NCBI GenBank assembly: GCA_907163375.1
Contig: CAJQUW010011540.1
Location: forward strand, 62,001-126,000
DNA length: 64,000 bases
Source of the DNA: Prostheceraeus crozeri
Lineage: Eukaryota; Platyhelminthes; Polycladida; Euryleptidae
Reading direction: 5' to 3'
Made by a program: the position numbers and the translations under genes. The notes beneath the pieces are model-generated. The model saw only the letters and a program-made list of their open reading frames with translations. It ran no database searches and was not told the origin of the DNA. This document shows, piece after piece, positions 12,540-24,605 of the stretch (within the stretch, counting starts at the first letter, position 1; the number at the start of each line of letters is the position of its first letter).

Positions 12540-13799
12540 CCTTCCTTATAGTCATACAGTCGTTCAATATGAAAGATTTTTAGTAAAATTCCAATTCTGC
12601 TCTCTCATGGAAATTTTATGTGACACGATGGCATTAGATGTATTATCCCATGATATTACCACTGAAATTCGCACTCCTCTCTCATTTCAACTTCAATATG
12701 ACGCTTGAGAATTGTCATTAGGTTAACTTTTCTATTTCCATTAACCACACCCTCCACAAAAATGCACTTAGTTCTCAATAAGGAAGTATTAAAGAATTCC
12801 AACAGCTTTTATTCATAGTTATGAGTTTTCCTCATTATGTTTCACTAATTCTGTGCTTCAAATCCTTTCAGACAGCATATTCGACTTTATGCTTGACGTC
12901 AATAATATCAATATCTCACATATCTCGTGTCAATCATTTTCACGCAACCACCAGAGAAATAGCTATTGAGCTATTGATTCAATCTGGTGTCCTCGACTTG
13001 AAATTTCATAATTATTGTGAAGCTCATGCTTATTTAATTGATGAGGTATTTAGTTTCAGTATTTATTAGCAAATTGCTGGTATTCATCTTGTCATAGAAA
13101 TGACGGCATCGAATATATCTAATGGATAAATTCTTGTGTGAATGTCGAATGAGAGTTAAAAGAATATGCATAGATGTTAAATTCCATTAAAAATTCCTCA
13201 ACTCATTTGTCAATTACAGAAAGAATTTAATAATGTCTTGTTTTAGGAAGAAGGTCTTGAAAATGTATTGAATAAGTGCTAAATCATGCTCACTTTCCGA
13301 TAAGTAGACCAATAATTGCGTCACTAACACACTAGCGATTACTGTTTGTTGAACAATTATTTCAGTTTATTATTATCACTGACCAGCATAATCTTATCTC
13401 ATAGCATTTCCAAGAGGCATGATTTTGGTGTTCGGTGACCTTCCGAATGCGCTCGCCTAAAAGGTGCTTTTTGCTTATAGGCTACCATCAAGCTAATGAG
13501 GTCCATCCAACAATCAAATATTAAAAAACCCTCATTTTTGATTATATTTGTTGGGTGTTCATTTTAATGTTGGATTCGAGTGTTATGCTTTTTTTATCGT
13601 GTCGTTATATTTGTCGTCTATTCTAAAAAAGCAGTCAGTGCCTTACTGGATAATCAACAGATTGCCCAGTGCCTTGTGGTAAGAGGAAGCTCTTTCATGA
13701 CTTCTACGCTCTACTTCTAACGTCGCTGCAGTTCCAACCTACACACGACTGATGAGCTCAAATAAATTGAAACATCTCGTGGCAATTTCATCATAGTCA
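12540..13799. other. intergenic, no gene seen
   Basis: AT-rich, with frames up to 102 codons and no recognisable product. No RNA gene or bounded repeat was found. Confidence 0.5.
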
Positions 13800-14430
13800 T
13801 CATCACCAATACGAGCTTCTGCAAAAAACGTGACCGAAAATGCTACGATTGCACACGCTTGCCAAGTTCTACCCGGTCCCTCTTCTTGTCAGACATAGGA
13901 TCAGAGAAAAGACATACAAAATTAATGGGAAGCAGTTTCAGACTATCTGCAAAATGACATTTGTCTGTCTTCTCCGAGTGAGAGAGTCTACAAAATTTTT
14001 AGCATATAACTTCTTCAGGTCGTCGACTATCATGTTCATGTTCATGCTTCTATTTGATGATGCGCAAGATAATGAGATTTAAAAGCATTGAGCATCAGAT
14101 AGAATTGAATCAAAATGCTATGCTTGCCGGTATCAAGATGACTACTAAATCTGAATGAGTTTACCTTCATAGACAAAGGCATATCAATACACATGAACCT
14201 TTGTCTTAAGAAGCTTAACACAATTATATCAAAAGTCATTGCCCTAGACTTGGTGTTTCTCAATTGGTACAAAAAGTGCTATTTTACAGAAAAGCTCAGT
14301 CTACTTCCTATTGGATTTGCATGCATTATCTGTGATCCTGTCTAACAAGAAGAGGAACTGGGTAGAGCTCCAGGAGCGCAGATTCGCAGTAGCCAAAGTG
14401 TGTTCCTTTAAAAGACCGTGCAGACGGCCT
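13800..14430. repeat. old copy of the foldback element at 61466-62190
   Basis: The left part (ACGAGCTTCTGCA.., GTTCTACCCGG.., CTCTTCTTGTCAGACATAGG) and the inverted right part (CCTGTCTAACAAGAAGAGGA.., GCGCAGATTCGCAGTAGCC) match the two arms of the 725-bp palindromic element near the end of the window. Arms here are strongly diverged and the outermost ends are lost or unclear, so this is an older insertion of the same family. Confidence 0.65.
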
Positions 14431-15668
14431 TGCTACATCTATGTTGATATTGATATTGATTTATCAGCGAGCCTTATTACTTTTAAAACATCTCAGAAGA
14501 CTAAATTTCCATTTTTTTATTTACAGTTTCGCTGAATCTTGCTGAATATCTACGAGTATAATGATCGGCAGTTGTGGTGGCAGAGCCATTTGATATACTA
14601 TGAAGTCAGTTTTCAATACTAAAGCTATTGAAAAGATGGAGTTTTGCATTAAACCAAACTTCAGTGAATGAATATGAAATCTCAAATCAGGATGAAATAA
14701 GGAATTGAAGCTTGCTTGAAGATTATGTTACGGCTACAGCGGAGTAATGCGACATGCCATCTTAAATTTCTTTCTTTTATTTGACACTGTCAGGTGATTT
14801 TGAAATTATATGGAGCAATATAAGACTTAAGTGCATGTATTTGGAAGTATGAATGATTTCGTGAATCCCGAAATGCCGTCTGAAATTCATAACTTTGCAA
14901 CAAATTTCAATTGCCTTTTAATAGTGGAATAATCATCTCTATAACCCACCTTGCGGCATCATTTTCAGGTGAAGATAAAGTTTGATTTTGTAAAATATAA
15001 AAGTTGGACTTCAAGCTGGGCATCAAAGCGCAGACACGATGCATTTCAATTTTCTAGTTTTTAAGTGGTTGGTGTTTTACAATGAAATTGCCATTAATTT
15101 ACAGGTGCACATACCAAACATCCCTCCGAAAATCATAGGTGATCCAGATCTGATCAATTACTACTTAAATGCCATTTTCAAAGTATGTTTGAATAACTTT
15201 CCGACAAATGATATTGTAGAAAAAACAAAATACATTGGTTTTGTAAAAATAACAAAAATTAACAAAATAATATGTGCAAATAACAGCCCGACGTTTCTTG
15301 ACGCAAGCACATACTAATGGGACTTGGAAATATGCTCCAACATGTGCAAGTATACTTTGTATAATGATTGGTACTTGACTCGAAATGTCGAGGAGCTACT
15401 GCACTATTTTAATTTATTGTTTCTACAATCTGGTTTTCTTGGTCTACCAGCCGACTCCTCGTGTGTGGCAATTAATCTGTTACTTGCATGTAAGTGATTG
15501 AAGGATAACGTGGTCTTTCTGTACGCTAATGTTACCATCTATAAATGTCATTTGAGCCACGGTTGCGTGTTTGAACGCTCCTGACTTGTTGGATGAAGAG
15601 CAATCATTTTTGCTGCTTAGGTTTTCATTCAGTATCAAGACGTTTTAAATTTGATGTTAAAATTTCAG
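14431..15668. other. intergenic or intronic, no gene assigned
   Basis: AT-rich. A 92-codon frame at 15039-15317 has no recognisable product. If 15669-16077 is a terminal exon, this stretch would include its last intron. Confidence 0.4.
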
Positions 15669-16077
15669 GTCACATCAAAGTTTACGGTCAAACATTGACT
15701 ACTCGCAGATAGTGAGTCACTCACAGCCGGAGGCCACCTGTCACGAACAGTTACTTTCTTCACTTCCTATGCTTTGTCGAAGCACATGTTCCCCACCTCA
15801 GTTGCTTCAGACTTCTGAGACATTTCAAGTATCCCATCACGTCGTTCCATGGCACAATCAGCGACCAGCCGGCCACTATTCTAATGGCGTGACCCACAAT
15901 CTCCTCTGCGGGCGTGTCTTCGCTACATTGACCCCTCCCTCCACGACCGCCCATTTTCTCTCTGCTTCCTCTCCGGCTTATTCGCTAGAAACTTCCTCAG
16001 CAACGAGTGCTTCACTTTCATCTTCTGATCTTCTCTCTTCCATCGCCAACCTCTACGAAAGGGCTTCTCTTCTGTGA
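15669..16077 (+). CDS. possible 3'-terminal coding exon of a host gene
   Basis: The frame runs open for 136 codons straight from a splice-acceptor-like AAAATTTCAG (ending at 15668) to TGA at 16075-16077. GC content is visibly higher than in the flanks. The peptide starts SHQSLRSNIDYSQIVSHSQ, is rich in Ser, Thr, His and Pro, and ends in a Ser/Ala/Leu-rich tail (LSSSDLLSSIANLYERASLL). No domain is recognised. About 1 kb downstream is AATAAA (17079-17084), a plausible poly(A) signal. The start would lie in an upstream exon that I could not identify. An alternative is chance openness of a GC-rich segment: the minus strand also has 64- and 62-codon frames here. Confidence 0.35.
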
Positions 16078-17078
16078 ATGTGAGAATGAGTAATTTTCTC
16101 GGCTGTGGTCATTCTTTTGGCTGGATGTTTGTATGGCTGAACGCAACCCCTCGTCCTCTGTTTCTGCTCACTAGCCTTTGCCGACGAGTACAAGAGAGGA
16201 GTCGCCTTCGGGCGCTTAAAGTCTTCTTCTTTGATTTCCATCCCGAGGAAAAGTTACAGTCTCAATTATGACGTCCAACAACTCCATGAAGTTATGTAAT
16301 CATGACGATGGACGCGATATGGAGTCGTGGAGGGGGCATTGGGAATTGGACACCAAAAGGCAAAGAGACAAAATGAAAACTAAAAGTTGGACGGCCGTGT
16401 GGTTGTCATTATTGTCTCAAGTCTCATGATTTCCTTAATTGAGTTCCTTTTGAAAATTGAGTAATGGGGGTTTTGATTTTTGTGTCATGACATCTGCAGG
16501 AATGTGAGTCAAATTATGTACGAAGAATTTCTTTTATGCAAGTTTCTGTTGAGACAGGACATGAAAAGATTGAGCGCCATGCAAGCTATGATAATCTGTG
16601 AAATGCTCTGTTAATTGATGATGGACAAAAGAATGCCTATATGAAATAATTATGATACAAATTGATTCGTTCGTAGTCAATTAATTATAGAGAGTTGATC
16701 GATATCGATTGATTTTCGCAGAAAAACAATTTCTGTTGGGCTTCTCTTTTTCAAAATGCTAACTTTATTATAGGCCTAATTATTGCTGACAGCTTATTGA
16801 GAGTCGCAATTTGCCAAGCATAGAATTCAATCAATATCAAGAAACAAAAAGGAGAGTCATTGATGTGTTTTGAATTTGTATTAAAAACATTTCAATGTTT
16901 CACCTACTTCTTCATTACAGCCTATATTTTGTGTTTTGCTTTTGGATGCATGGTTGGTCCATAATGCAATGTGCAATAAGCATATGCTCGTACAACATAC
17001 ATATGTGCACTGTTCAATGCACGAATTATCCTAGAAGTAGTGAGGAAGCCTATTGCATGTGTAATAATTGTTATTTTT
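16078..17078 (+). other. possible 3' untranslated region
   Basis: Follows the stop of the candidate exon. GC content falls gradually and no coding signal is seen. It ends at an AATAAA hexamer. Confidence 0.3.
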
Positions 17079-17084
17079 AATAAA
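17079..17084 (+). promoter_or_regulatory. AATAAA poly(A) signal candidate
   Basis: Canonical hexamer in TTTTTAATAAAGTACT, 1.0 kb after the stop at 16077. By itself the hexamer is common in AT-rich DNA. Confidence 0.3.
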
Positions 17085-17119
17085 GTACTATAAATTATCA
17101 TGCGCGCCTGCAGCTCATA

Positions 17120-18750
17120 CAGTCCGTTTCATAAAAAGTGGATCATCCTAAAATTTGACTAAATAAAACATAAGTATGATACAAAAAGCATTTTTCATGT
17201 TATTTCATGTCCCTAATATATTTAAATGTCCTTATAGAATCTGATAAGCTATGATACAGTAACGGTTCTTAAGAAGCTAATATTTTGTGGCCCTGCCCTT
17301 ATTGTCAATGACATTACCAATTCGTCTAGGCATTGATTCGATGATATCGTTGATTTTTGACTGATCTAACTTTCTCCACTCTCTTTTTAACAGTGACGTA
17401 AGTTGTGATACGTCATCTGTAGGTAGCAGTGAACGACGAACGTTACGTTTTAGAATACTCCATACATTTTTTAAGGGATTCAGATCAGGAGAACGAGCTG
17501 GCCAAGATAATGTCCTAAGCCCTAATTGAGACTTGCATAAGTTGACTCTACCACTCCTGTGACACGTAGCATTATCATCCATAAATAACCAAGTCGATGG
17601 ATCACCAAGTTGATCTGTCATTTGGCCAATGTTCATTCGTAAAACATTCACATAGCGTTCAGAATTCATGGTTCCTTGCTGTATGTGAAGTTCAGAGCGG
17701 CCATTGGTCCAAATGCCAGCCCAAATCAGTAGAGTCGCACCACCTTGTACCCGGGGACGATGTAAATGTCTCGGAATTTCCTGATCAGATTTTATCCATA
17801 ATCTCAATCGACCATCACTATCCTTCAGACGGACTGATCCCATTGATTTCGCCAGTGACAATGACTCATTGCCCATCTGAGACGTCTTTTTGTATGCTGA
17901 TCTGATAATTCGATCTGAGAGGGCCTCTTACAGCTCTTGAAATTCGACTCAATAAGTCTTCTACAAATAGTGGACTTAGAAATAGACGAGTCTAGTACAG
18001 CCATCTCAGTTAACGAGAGACTTGGATCAACTTTAACAAATCTCAAAATTAGGCGGTCTCTACGTTTGGATGTTTTGCGTGGACGGCCAGAGCCCTCTTT
18101 ACGACAGAGTCGAAAATCATCATTATGCCATCGATGCACATTTGTGTAAGGGATATTTAGTCGCTTGCTTGTAGCTCGCAAAGAAAACCCTAGTTCTAGC
18201 AAGTCTGACACTTTGCCTTTTGTGAATGCGATCTCGTTATTGTTCATCTGTGCTTTGTATTGTTTTCAACCGGTAAGAGATAGATTTCTAGCTGAAAGCA
18301 ATCAGAAGTGCTGCCAACACCACCGCAACGAAGTCAGGAAGCTATGGAAAATGAAGTCCAGTTAATCACATGTAGCAGTTACATTATTGTTGATGAATAA
18401 TGGTGCTATACTGGCTCTGATTGACCGATTTTCTTTATTTTTGTTTTGCTTGGTAGCTTTTGGCTTGTAGAACAACATACTACATAACAAAGGAAACAAA
18501 TGTAATTTTATAAGAGTGAGGTATGATTTTGTGTAACATTGCTAAATGAAGATCAAATTATCTACTACTTTTTTATCGATAACAGGAAAACAACTCAATA
18601 TTCATGCTTGAAATTTCCAACAATGATATTAGTAAGCACAACTGACATACCTTCCAAATTTCAGAGAAATTCGTTCAAGTTTGGCGGAGTTAGACAAAGT
18701 TGAAGTTAAGGCGATGTTTAAGGGTGATCCATTTTTTATGAAACAATCTT
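17120..18750 (-). mobile_element. Tc1-like DNA transposon, complete ends, dead
   Basis: 1,631 bp flanked by TA (17118-17119 and 18751-18752). Terminal inverted repeats share GTTTCATAAAAA(G/A)TGGATCA(T/C)CCT, with a few differing bases at the very tips. Length, TA target and a single minus-strand transposase region are typical of Tc1/mariner elements. Confidence 0.9.
17277..18247 (-). pseudogene. Tc1-like transposase, frameshifted and catalytically dead
   Basis: The N-terminal 140-codon frame (17825-18247) holds the paired helix-turn-helix region (DLLELGFSLRATSKRLNIP), a GSGRPRKTS hook and the second HTH (DSSISKSTICRRLIESNFK). The C-terminal frame (17277-17876) continues with DGRLRLW, FMDDNATCH and WPARSPDLNPLKNVW. 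The two parts overlap in different frames at about 17825-17876, so there is a frameshift. The segment that normally carries the first catalytic Asp (FSDE) looks deleted. The final Glu of the DD34E triad is Lys (NPLKN for NPIEN), while the 34-residue spacing is kept. It ends NKGRATKY and the stop is near the left terminal repeat. The protein bound transposon ends and cut and pasted at TA. Confidence 0.92.
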
Positions 18751-18984
18751 TATTTCAAAAGTGGCTTGGTAACTGAACACTGTAAATCGCAACAAGAAAT
18801 TCTTTTCGACAGCCGCTGAATCTCTTCTAAAAATCCAAATTCCAATGAGGATGTGTAGTATAGTCCGCCTCTCCTGTCTACTCTGTAAAAGATAGGGATT
18901 CCTGTAAGGACTTTAACATACACTCTTATTCATAAAGTTGTTAATGAGTTTTAGAAAGAGCAATGAAACCTGTGTGCTAATTAC

Positions 18985-19775
18985 GACTAAGAAATGAGTC
19001 GCAAAATCTAGCACCCTTTGAGTGTGAAAATATCAGTATTCATTTTAGAATTCTTGGGGTTCGAAAGCACAGTATTTCATCTGCACTCATTTTAGTATTC
19101 ATTTAGTGATTTACATTGGACTAGCACTTCCACTAAATCGAAAAATGCCATATGGAATATCTAACCCGCTACATCACATACGCACATCCATCGAAGAGCT
19201 GCTTTGGCAATTAAACGCAGATGCATTTGGATCAATAAAATATACACAAGACTCAAAGCCCAGTCGGTGAAGTGGGTAGACGCTGACAGGACTCAAAGCA
19301 CAGTCGGAGAGGATGGAAAACGTTGACATGACTCAAAAACAGTCAAAGATGATAGAAAACGTCGACAGGACAAAAAACACTGCCAGAAAGGATGGCAAGC
19401 GCTGGAAGGACTCAGAGCACCGTCAGAGGTGATGGCAAGGGCTGTCAGGACTCAAGCACATTCGGAGAAAATGGCAAACGCGCTGACAGTAGGAGCAAAG
19501 CACATCGAGCAAGTCAACACGAGCAGTAACAATGAAGACGTCGCTGTGAAGTGTGATAAGTGATGTTATGGCATTTCATTTACGCAATACCGATCAATGG
19601 ATCGCTATTGTCCTACGCTTGTATGTCCCTCCCATTTAGAGAGTCATTGCCATTTTTATGTTTCATCATATTAGTACTTATATGAATTTAAGTTCGATAA
19701 TTTTAGTGCTCTTTCACCCAGTGATCAGATTGGCACTCAAATAGGACTTTATGATTTACGGTTTAGATATGGATT
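18985..19775 (+). repeat. minisatellite-bearing dispersed repeat, copy 1
   Basis: Collinear with 57285-57960. Shared blocks include GACTAGCACTTCCACTAAAT, an AGGAGCAAAGCACATCGA block, TGATAAG(T/C)GATGTTATGGC and TCGCTATTGTCCTACGCTTG. Between them is a ~40-bp tandem repeat. No protein is encoded. The related inverted segment at 56847-57000 suggests the parent element had long inverted ends. Confidence 0.75.
19250..19488 (+). repeat. ~40-bp minisatellite, six units
   Basis: Units begin GACTCAAAGCACAGTCGGAG and end near AACG(C/T)TGACAG. Six units differ from one another at many sites. Copy 2 of the parent repeat has only about four (57495-57655). Confidence 0.85.
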
Positions 19776-20817
19776 CCTGGTTCTAGTCTAAAAGGATTTA
19801 TGAATTTTGGACGGGTTGAATGCAAAAAAGGGGTTCTTCATATGAAAAAGGGTTCTTGATAATTAATGAATGATTCTTGACTATCATGGCAGATTTCCTG
19901 ATATGAAGAAAAAAAATCAATAAGTTGACTGTTTAAACTGAAGAACCATTAGAACATTTTCGTCAAATCCAAATCAGGAGTAGCGTATAAATAACACATC
20001 CGTATTTCAGTCTATAACTTATCACATAGTGTCTAACATTGTAAGGGCTGGGTTGCAAGAGTTGTGAAAAATAATATCTAGATATGCACTTGGGCCAAAA
20101 TGGACGTTTATAGATAGGAGACAAGCGTCACGAACGTTTGGTACGCCCCTCGTATTTACATGTTATTATTGGTTTTATTATTATTTTTTATCATTGGTTT
20201 TTATCATCTTATTTATTGCTTTTATTTACACATCACACCCAACAGCAGTTTATTAATCCCATTATTTAAACGAATGCGCGGTATTTACTGATGGACGTTT
20301 AGGGCCTTAGAGCAAATCATGTTTTATACATACCTGAAAAACAGTTTGAGTATGATAAGAATATGATAAGCAGCGGAACGGGTTTTGTCACCGACCACCG
20401 ATTTAGAGTGTTAGCAAGTGACAGAGCAATTTTACAACCTAATGTCAGTGCAAGTGATTAATCTTCATCATCATCTATCAGTTAAACAATGCATTGTTCT
20501 TATCCACTATTTTTTTCTATTCTGTCAGTAGTAGCCTAATTGTCAAATATCTATTGTTTCAGATATCTAGATATCAGAGGATGATAAGCTGATGAATCAA
20601 TGCATTTCTCTTTATCACCATTCGCTAGATTGCTATTGTCTGGTCTGGTGACGCACGAAGCACAATCATTGAAGGCATCCCTTTACTTCAATTGTTTGTC
20701 CATTCTTTTCTGACTGAAAGGCAATCAAGTTACACGTGCAAACGCAGCCTAAAAGCTTCCACTGCATTCCAAACTTTGTGTCTCTGTACAATTGACTTTA
20801 TCAAACAGTCTAGATAC
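19776..20817. other. intergenic, no gene seen
   Basis: AT-rich, short frames only, no repeat boundary recognised. Confidence 0.5.
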
Positions 20818-21430
20818 TCAGACATGCCATGAATTTCGATGCGATTTATTGTCTACGTTGCACTTAATGTTTTTACAGACTCGCCTTATTAATCTTTCAT
20901 CATTATTCTTATTTAGTTTTAGAAAATAACTCATGGCAGACTTACAACAATAGAATTCCACCGGCTTGGCTCCAAATTCACCAAAAACGCAGTAATTAGG
21001 AGTGGTCATTTTTAGATGACAGTATATTTTGTAAAATTTTTATCAAGCATCAATTCACTGCAATGTCTCATTTTTGATAAAGTCAACATTTTAAATGCTT
21101 CTGCAAGTATCCCACCGTCAACTGTATTGAATTTTTCAGGGTTTTGGCAGTTACGTAAGAAGATGCCTTTCCTTTCTTGGTCAACTCTTCAATGTGCCTC
21201 CTATCATCTTTAGTAATCCAATAACCGAAGTATTCATATTCGTCTGCAACTTCAATAGGGGATATGTCTTTATCTTCTATAATTAATTTATCATATTTTT
21301 GTCCTTCCCTAAATACCATTATTTTAGTTTTATTGCAGTTTCTTTTCAAGCTATTTAGTTTGCAGAAGTCATGGAGACATTTTATTTGTTTGATGATTCC
21401 AGTCTGCGTCTCACTCAGTAATATTAGAAG
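20818..21430 (-). pseudogene. LINE reverse transcriptase C-terminal relic
   Basis: The 88-codon frame at 21083-21349 begins with the LINE RT thumb motif (NCNKTKIMVFREG), then VADEYEYFGYWIT, matching the "N..KTK.M.F ... YLG" region of non-LTR retrotransposons. Upstream, in the same sense near 21350-21430, a peptide LSETQTGIIKQIKCLHDFC fits the preceding "LL..T..GLQ..L..L..YC" helix. Downstream, FGEFGAKPVEFYCCKSAMS (20818-21009) resembles the region after the RT. Frame changes and the absence of the polymerase active site show a 5'-truncated, decayed copy. Confidence 0.8.
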
Positions 21431-23127
21431 TTAATGAATTGACATCAGTGAGACTATAATGTAAACATTGGAAATAGATTATCAAAAACAAATTAAAACT
21501 AATTAAAACGCTTTTGCTTTATGAACGTTGGTAACTTTCTAGGCATGCGGTGAAGGCCTCGCAGGCATGGACACTACGTTGCTGCCCAAAGATTAACCAA
21601 TCAATCAGAGTGCAGTTTGAAGATAACTAAACCAATTGGAGGACGAATATCGTTTCTGCCGGTTACAATACTTCGCAAAATTAAAGGCGAACATCCCACT
21701 TTCGTAGTTTACATTGTGCACTTTTGACATCAATATTTTGTAGCCAGACGCATTTTGCAGTGTAGTAGGCCTGCATGACTTTGTTGCTCAGCATGCGACT
21801 TAATGAAAGTAATTGTTTTCGTTTACGCACAAATCCTAACTTAGGCATTTTAGTATGAGGATTTGGATGCAATATTTTTCAAAAGTCGATCCAGCGTTGT
21901 GATTCTACTATGCGGCGTCTCAACGTTGTGAAGAAGCTTAAATACATAGGAAGGAAATTGATTGGTTGCCTCTTGTCAGAGACACATATAACATGCATTG
22001 ATTCAAGCTGGTTTTTTGCTCTTCTAAGGGACAATTTCAATCAGTAGATCATTTTCAGCAACATCTAATAATTATGAAATCACATCATTTAGCATCATGA
22101 TATGTCATATTTATTAGAAAACTACATGCATATGATATCGCTGACAATCTTCATTCCGTTTATATTAATCCCTTCAGTGTTAGGATGTTGCATTTATTTC
22201 ATCTATTTGTTATATGAAAGTTCTTGCTTACTCTTGAAATATTATTCATTTTATCATACATTTACTTTGAATTTTGTAAATGCGAATATAATCCGTCTAT
22301 GATGTCCATGTTTCAGATTAATATTCTCTAAAATGTTTCCTTCCGGCGGCAATTTCAACCTCATTGAAATAAACATGCGCTTGAACAGTGGCTCATAACA
22401 TCAAAAATATTTGTCGTCATTTCCTCTGCAATGATCTCAAGCTAATTTCATTTGCAGTCATGAACTCATTTTCCTCATTTCCAAACGCATGAATGACTTT
22501 AGTTGTTAACAAATTCCTTTGAAAATTCGATTCTTTAGCTTTTAGAGTTGCATTTGAGTTGATAGCAGACCATAGATTTTAATCACATGGGTTGTTTTCA
22601 CAGCTCAATCACCAGTTCAACAACCAGATTGCATGTACTCGGAATGAAGATGTAAAGTGAGCTTTCATAACATACATAACTTTCTTGTGAATAGAGATGA
22701 ATATATTATGAGCAAGCACATAAAATTGAGCGGTCAAAAGAACTATTTCTATGCGAGATGAAATCTATTTCAATTTAAGTACGTGGTATACGTGAAACCC
22801 AAATATTGCCCCATTTGAGCCCACAGTATTTGCCAACAACAGAGCATTACTTATAAGCCAACCTGGAGCATTGCGTGGTACGCGATATTTACCATACTAT
22901 GCGTATGCATTCAGTATAATAGCATCAACTACATTATACCTGTAGGCATGCATGTAGACTACATTATTATGCCATTGGCATGTTAGATTGATCATCTCCA
23001 AAGTGAAAACAAAGACTCCATGTTCGAACATCATCAAATTGATTTTTAAAATATTGATTTAGAAATCTGTATTAGCACGTTATCAAAGTTTATAGAAATG
23101 TGATGCAGTTCAGCAAAATTGACACCT
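21431..23127. other. intergenic, no gene seen
   Basis: AT-rich. Short frames such as 21681-21872 (63 codons) and 22102-22302 (66 codons, hydrophobic) have no recognisable product. Confidence 0.5.
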
Positions 23128-23381
23128 GAGGCCGTACACACGAAACAAGTTCAGGTTATGTAGCTATGTAACTGTAGTTGATGTTAAGAGGTTAGCTGCA
23201 GCTCATCGAACTTAAACCACAAATCGGTAATCATGAATGAAGCTGTAACTCGGGTTCGAATAGCTGCAGCTACAGAGCACGCGCGCGAACCAAACACACG
23301 ATTTTTCCTTTATCGATCAATCTGATGAACGCTTGCCATCGCAGTTGACAGCATTAACATCGATCGAGTTCATTCGACAGG

Positions 23382-24192
23382 ATGGCTGGTATGACTGAAG
23401 GTTCAGAGCTCGATCGTTTCTTAATTGAAAAATATGAAGAAAAAGTTGGGATATTAAAGAATAAAGAAAAAAGTTCAGACATCAATAGGAGGAAAAGAGA
23501 AGCATGGCAAGAAATAACTACCGCTGTCAATGCGCTGGACGGCAAAGGAAGCAGAAGCGTGGAGCAAATCAAGGCCAGATACAAAAACATGTACATTATA
23601 ATCGTGCGAAATCAAAGCTATCCAAAATGCGTAGGCACGCGTCAGGGACTGGTGGTGGATCAGCGTCAACGATTACGCTGACGGCCACAGAGCAGAAGAT
23701 AGCCCACTTGTTTGGAGATAGCCCAACATTCAAGGGAATTCTTGACGCCAGAGAATCATCAATAGGACCAAGAGAAGCATTCAAAGGTGAGTCAACTTTT
23801 GCCCTATTCTGAGCCTAACAATCATCGATATACACTGTATTTTAAATATTTTAGATATCAGTCAAGATGTCACCGTTAACAAGGAAAACCAAGAGGATGC
23901 CGGAGAGGAATCGTCCGAAATGGATTCTTCTCAAATCTCAATTCAAGCTGATCCAAAATTCCAAACTATTCGAACGACTCCGGAATCCCAACACAAGAGG
24001 TCATTAAGTCATCAAGTGACTATGAAGCAACTTGAGGTTCTAGAAGCTCAACTGAAAGCCGCTATAGCTACATACGAAGCCATGTTCGAGGTCAAAGCAA
24101 CAGCTGTTTCGCTTCGTGCTGCCGTGCCTGACTCAAATGACAATAACGGAGTATTTTCTTTTATGAAATTTTTAGACGATGTGAGACAATAA
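23382..24192 (+). pseudogene. Harbinger Myb/SANT-like DNA-binding protein
   Basis: Starts MAGMTEGSELDRFLIEKYEE, just inside the left end. The first ~75 residues form the trihelix Myb/SANT-like domain (DRFLIEKYEE.., AWQEITTAVNAL, SVEQIKARYKNM). The open frame then shifts near 23585-23600, where the domain continues as NRAKSKLSKMRRHASGTGGG in the next frame. An intron (23787-23854, 68 bp, GTGAGT...TTTTAG) joins EAFK to DISQDVTVNKENQ in frame. The C-terminal part is acidic, then a helix (VTMKQLEVLEAQLKAAIATY). The frame ends at 24192. Harbinger Myb-like proteins bind the transposon ends and bring the nuclease to the nucleus. Apart from the one shift the gene looks whole. Confidence 0.88.
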
Positions 24193-24605
24193 AAAGGCTA
24201 TAATGTGTTATGGAGAAAATTGTTTTGTAATTATGGGTTACTTGAGCACGGAATTAAGGCAATTTTCAAGATAAATATCGTAAGGCCTACATGTAAATCA
24301 TTGGAAAATGTTATATGCCTACTTACGAACCATGTACATGAACCATGTCAGAGTTTCGGAAACGTTTTAGATCACGTGGTATATCTAGGCCTATAGATGG
24401 TGACATGCAATGCTCCCAACCCCGGGTGCCAAATGGACCCGCCGCTCCCCTATATTAGAACTTCTATTGCCCAGTGTATTTTGCTACAAATAAAAATCAG
24501 CATTAGGCATTGAGTGTTAAGCATAATAGACATTATTTCGAGGAACATAAACGAAATTGCGAGATATAGACCTAGCCTACATCCAGGAATCACAAGGCAT
24601 GTGAA

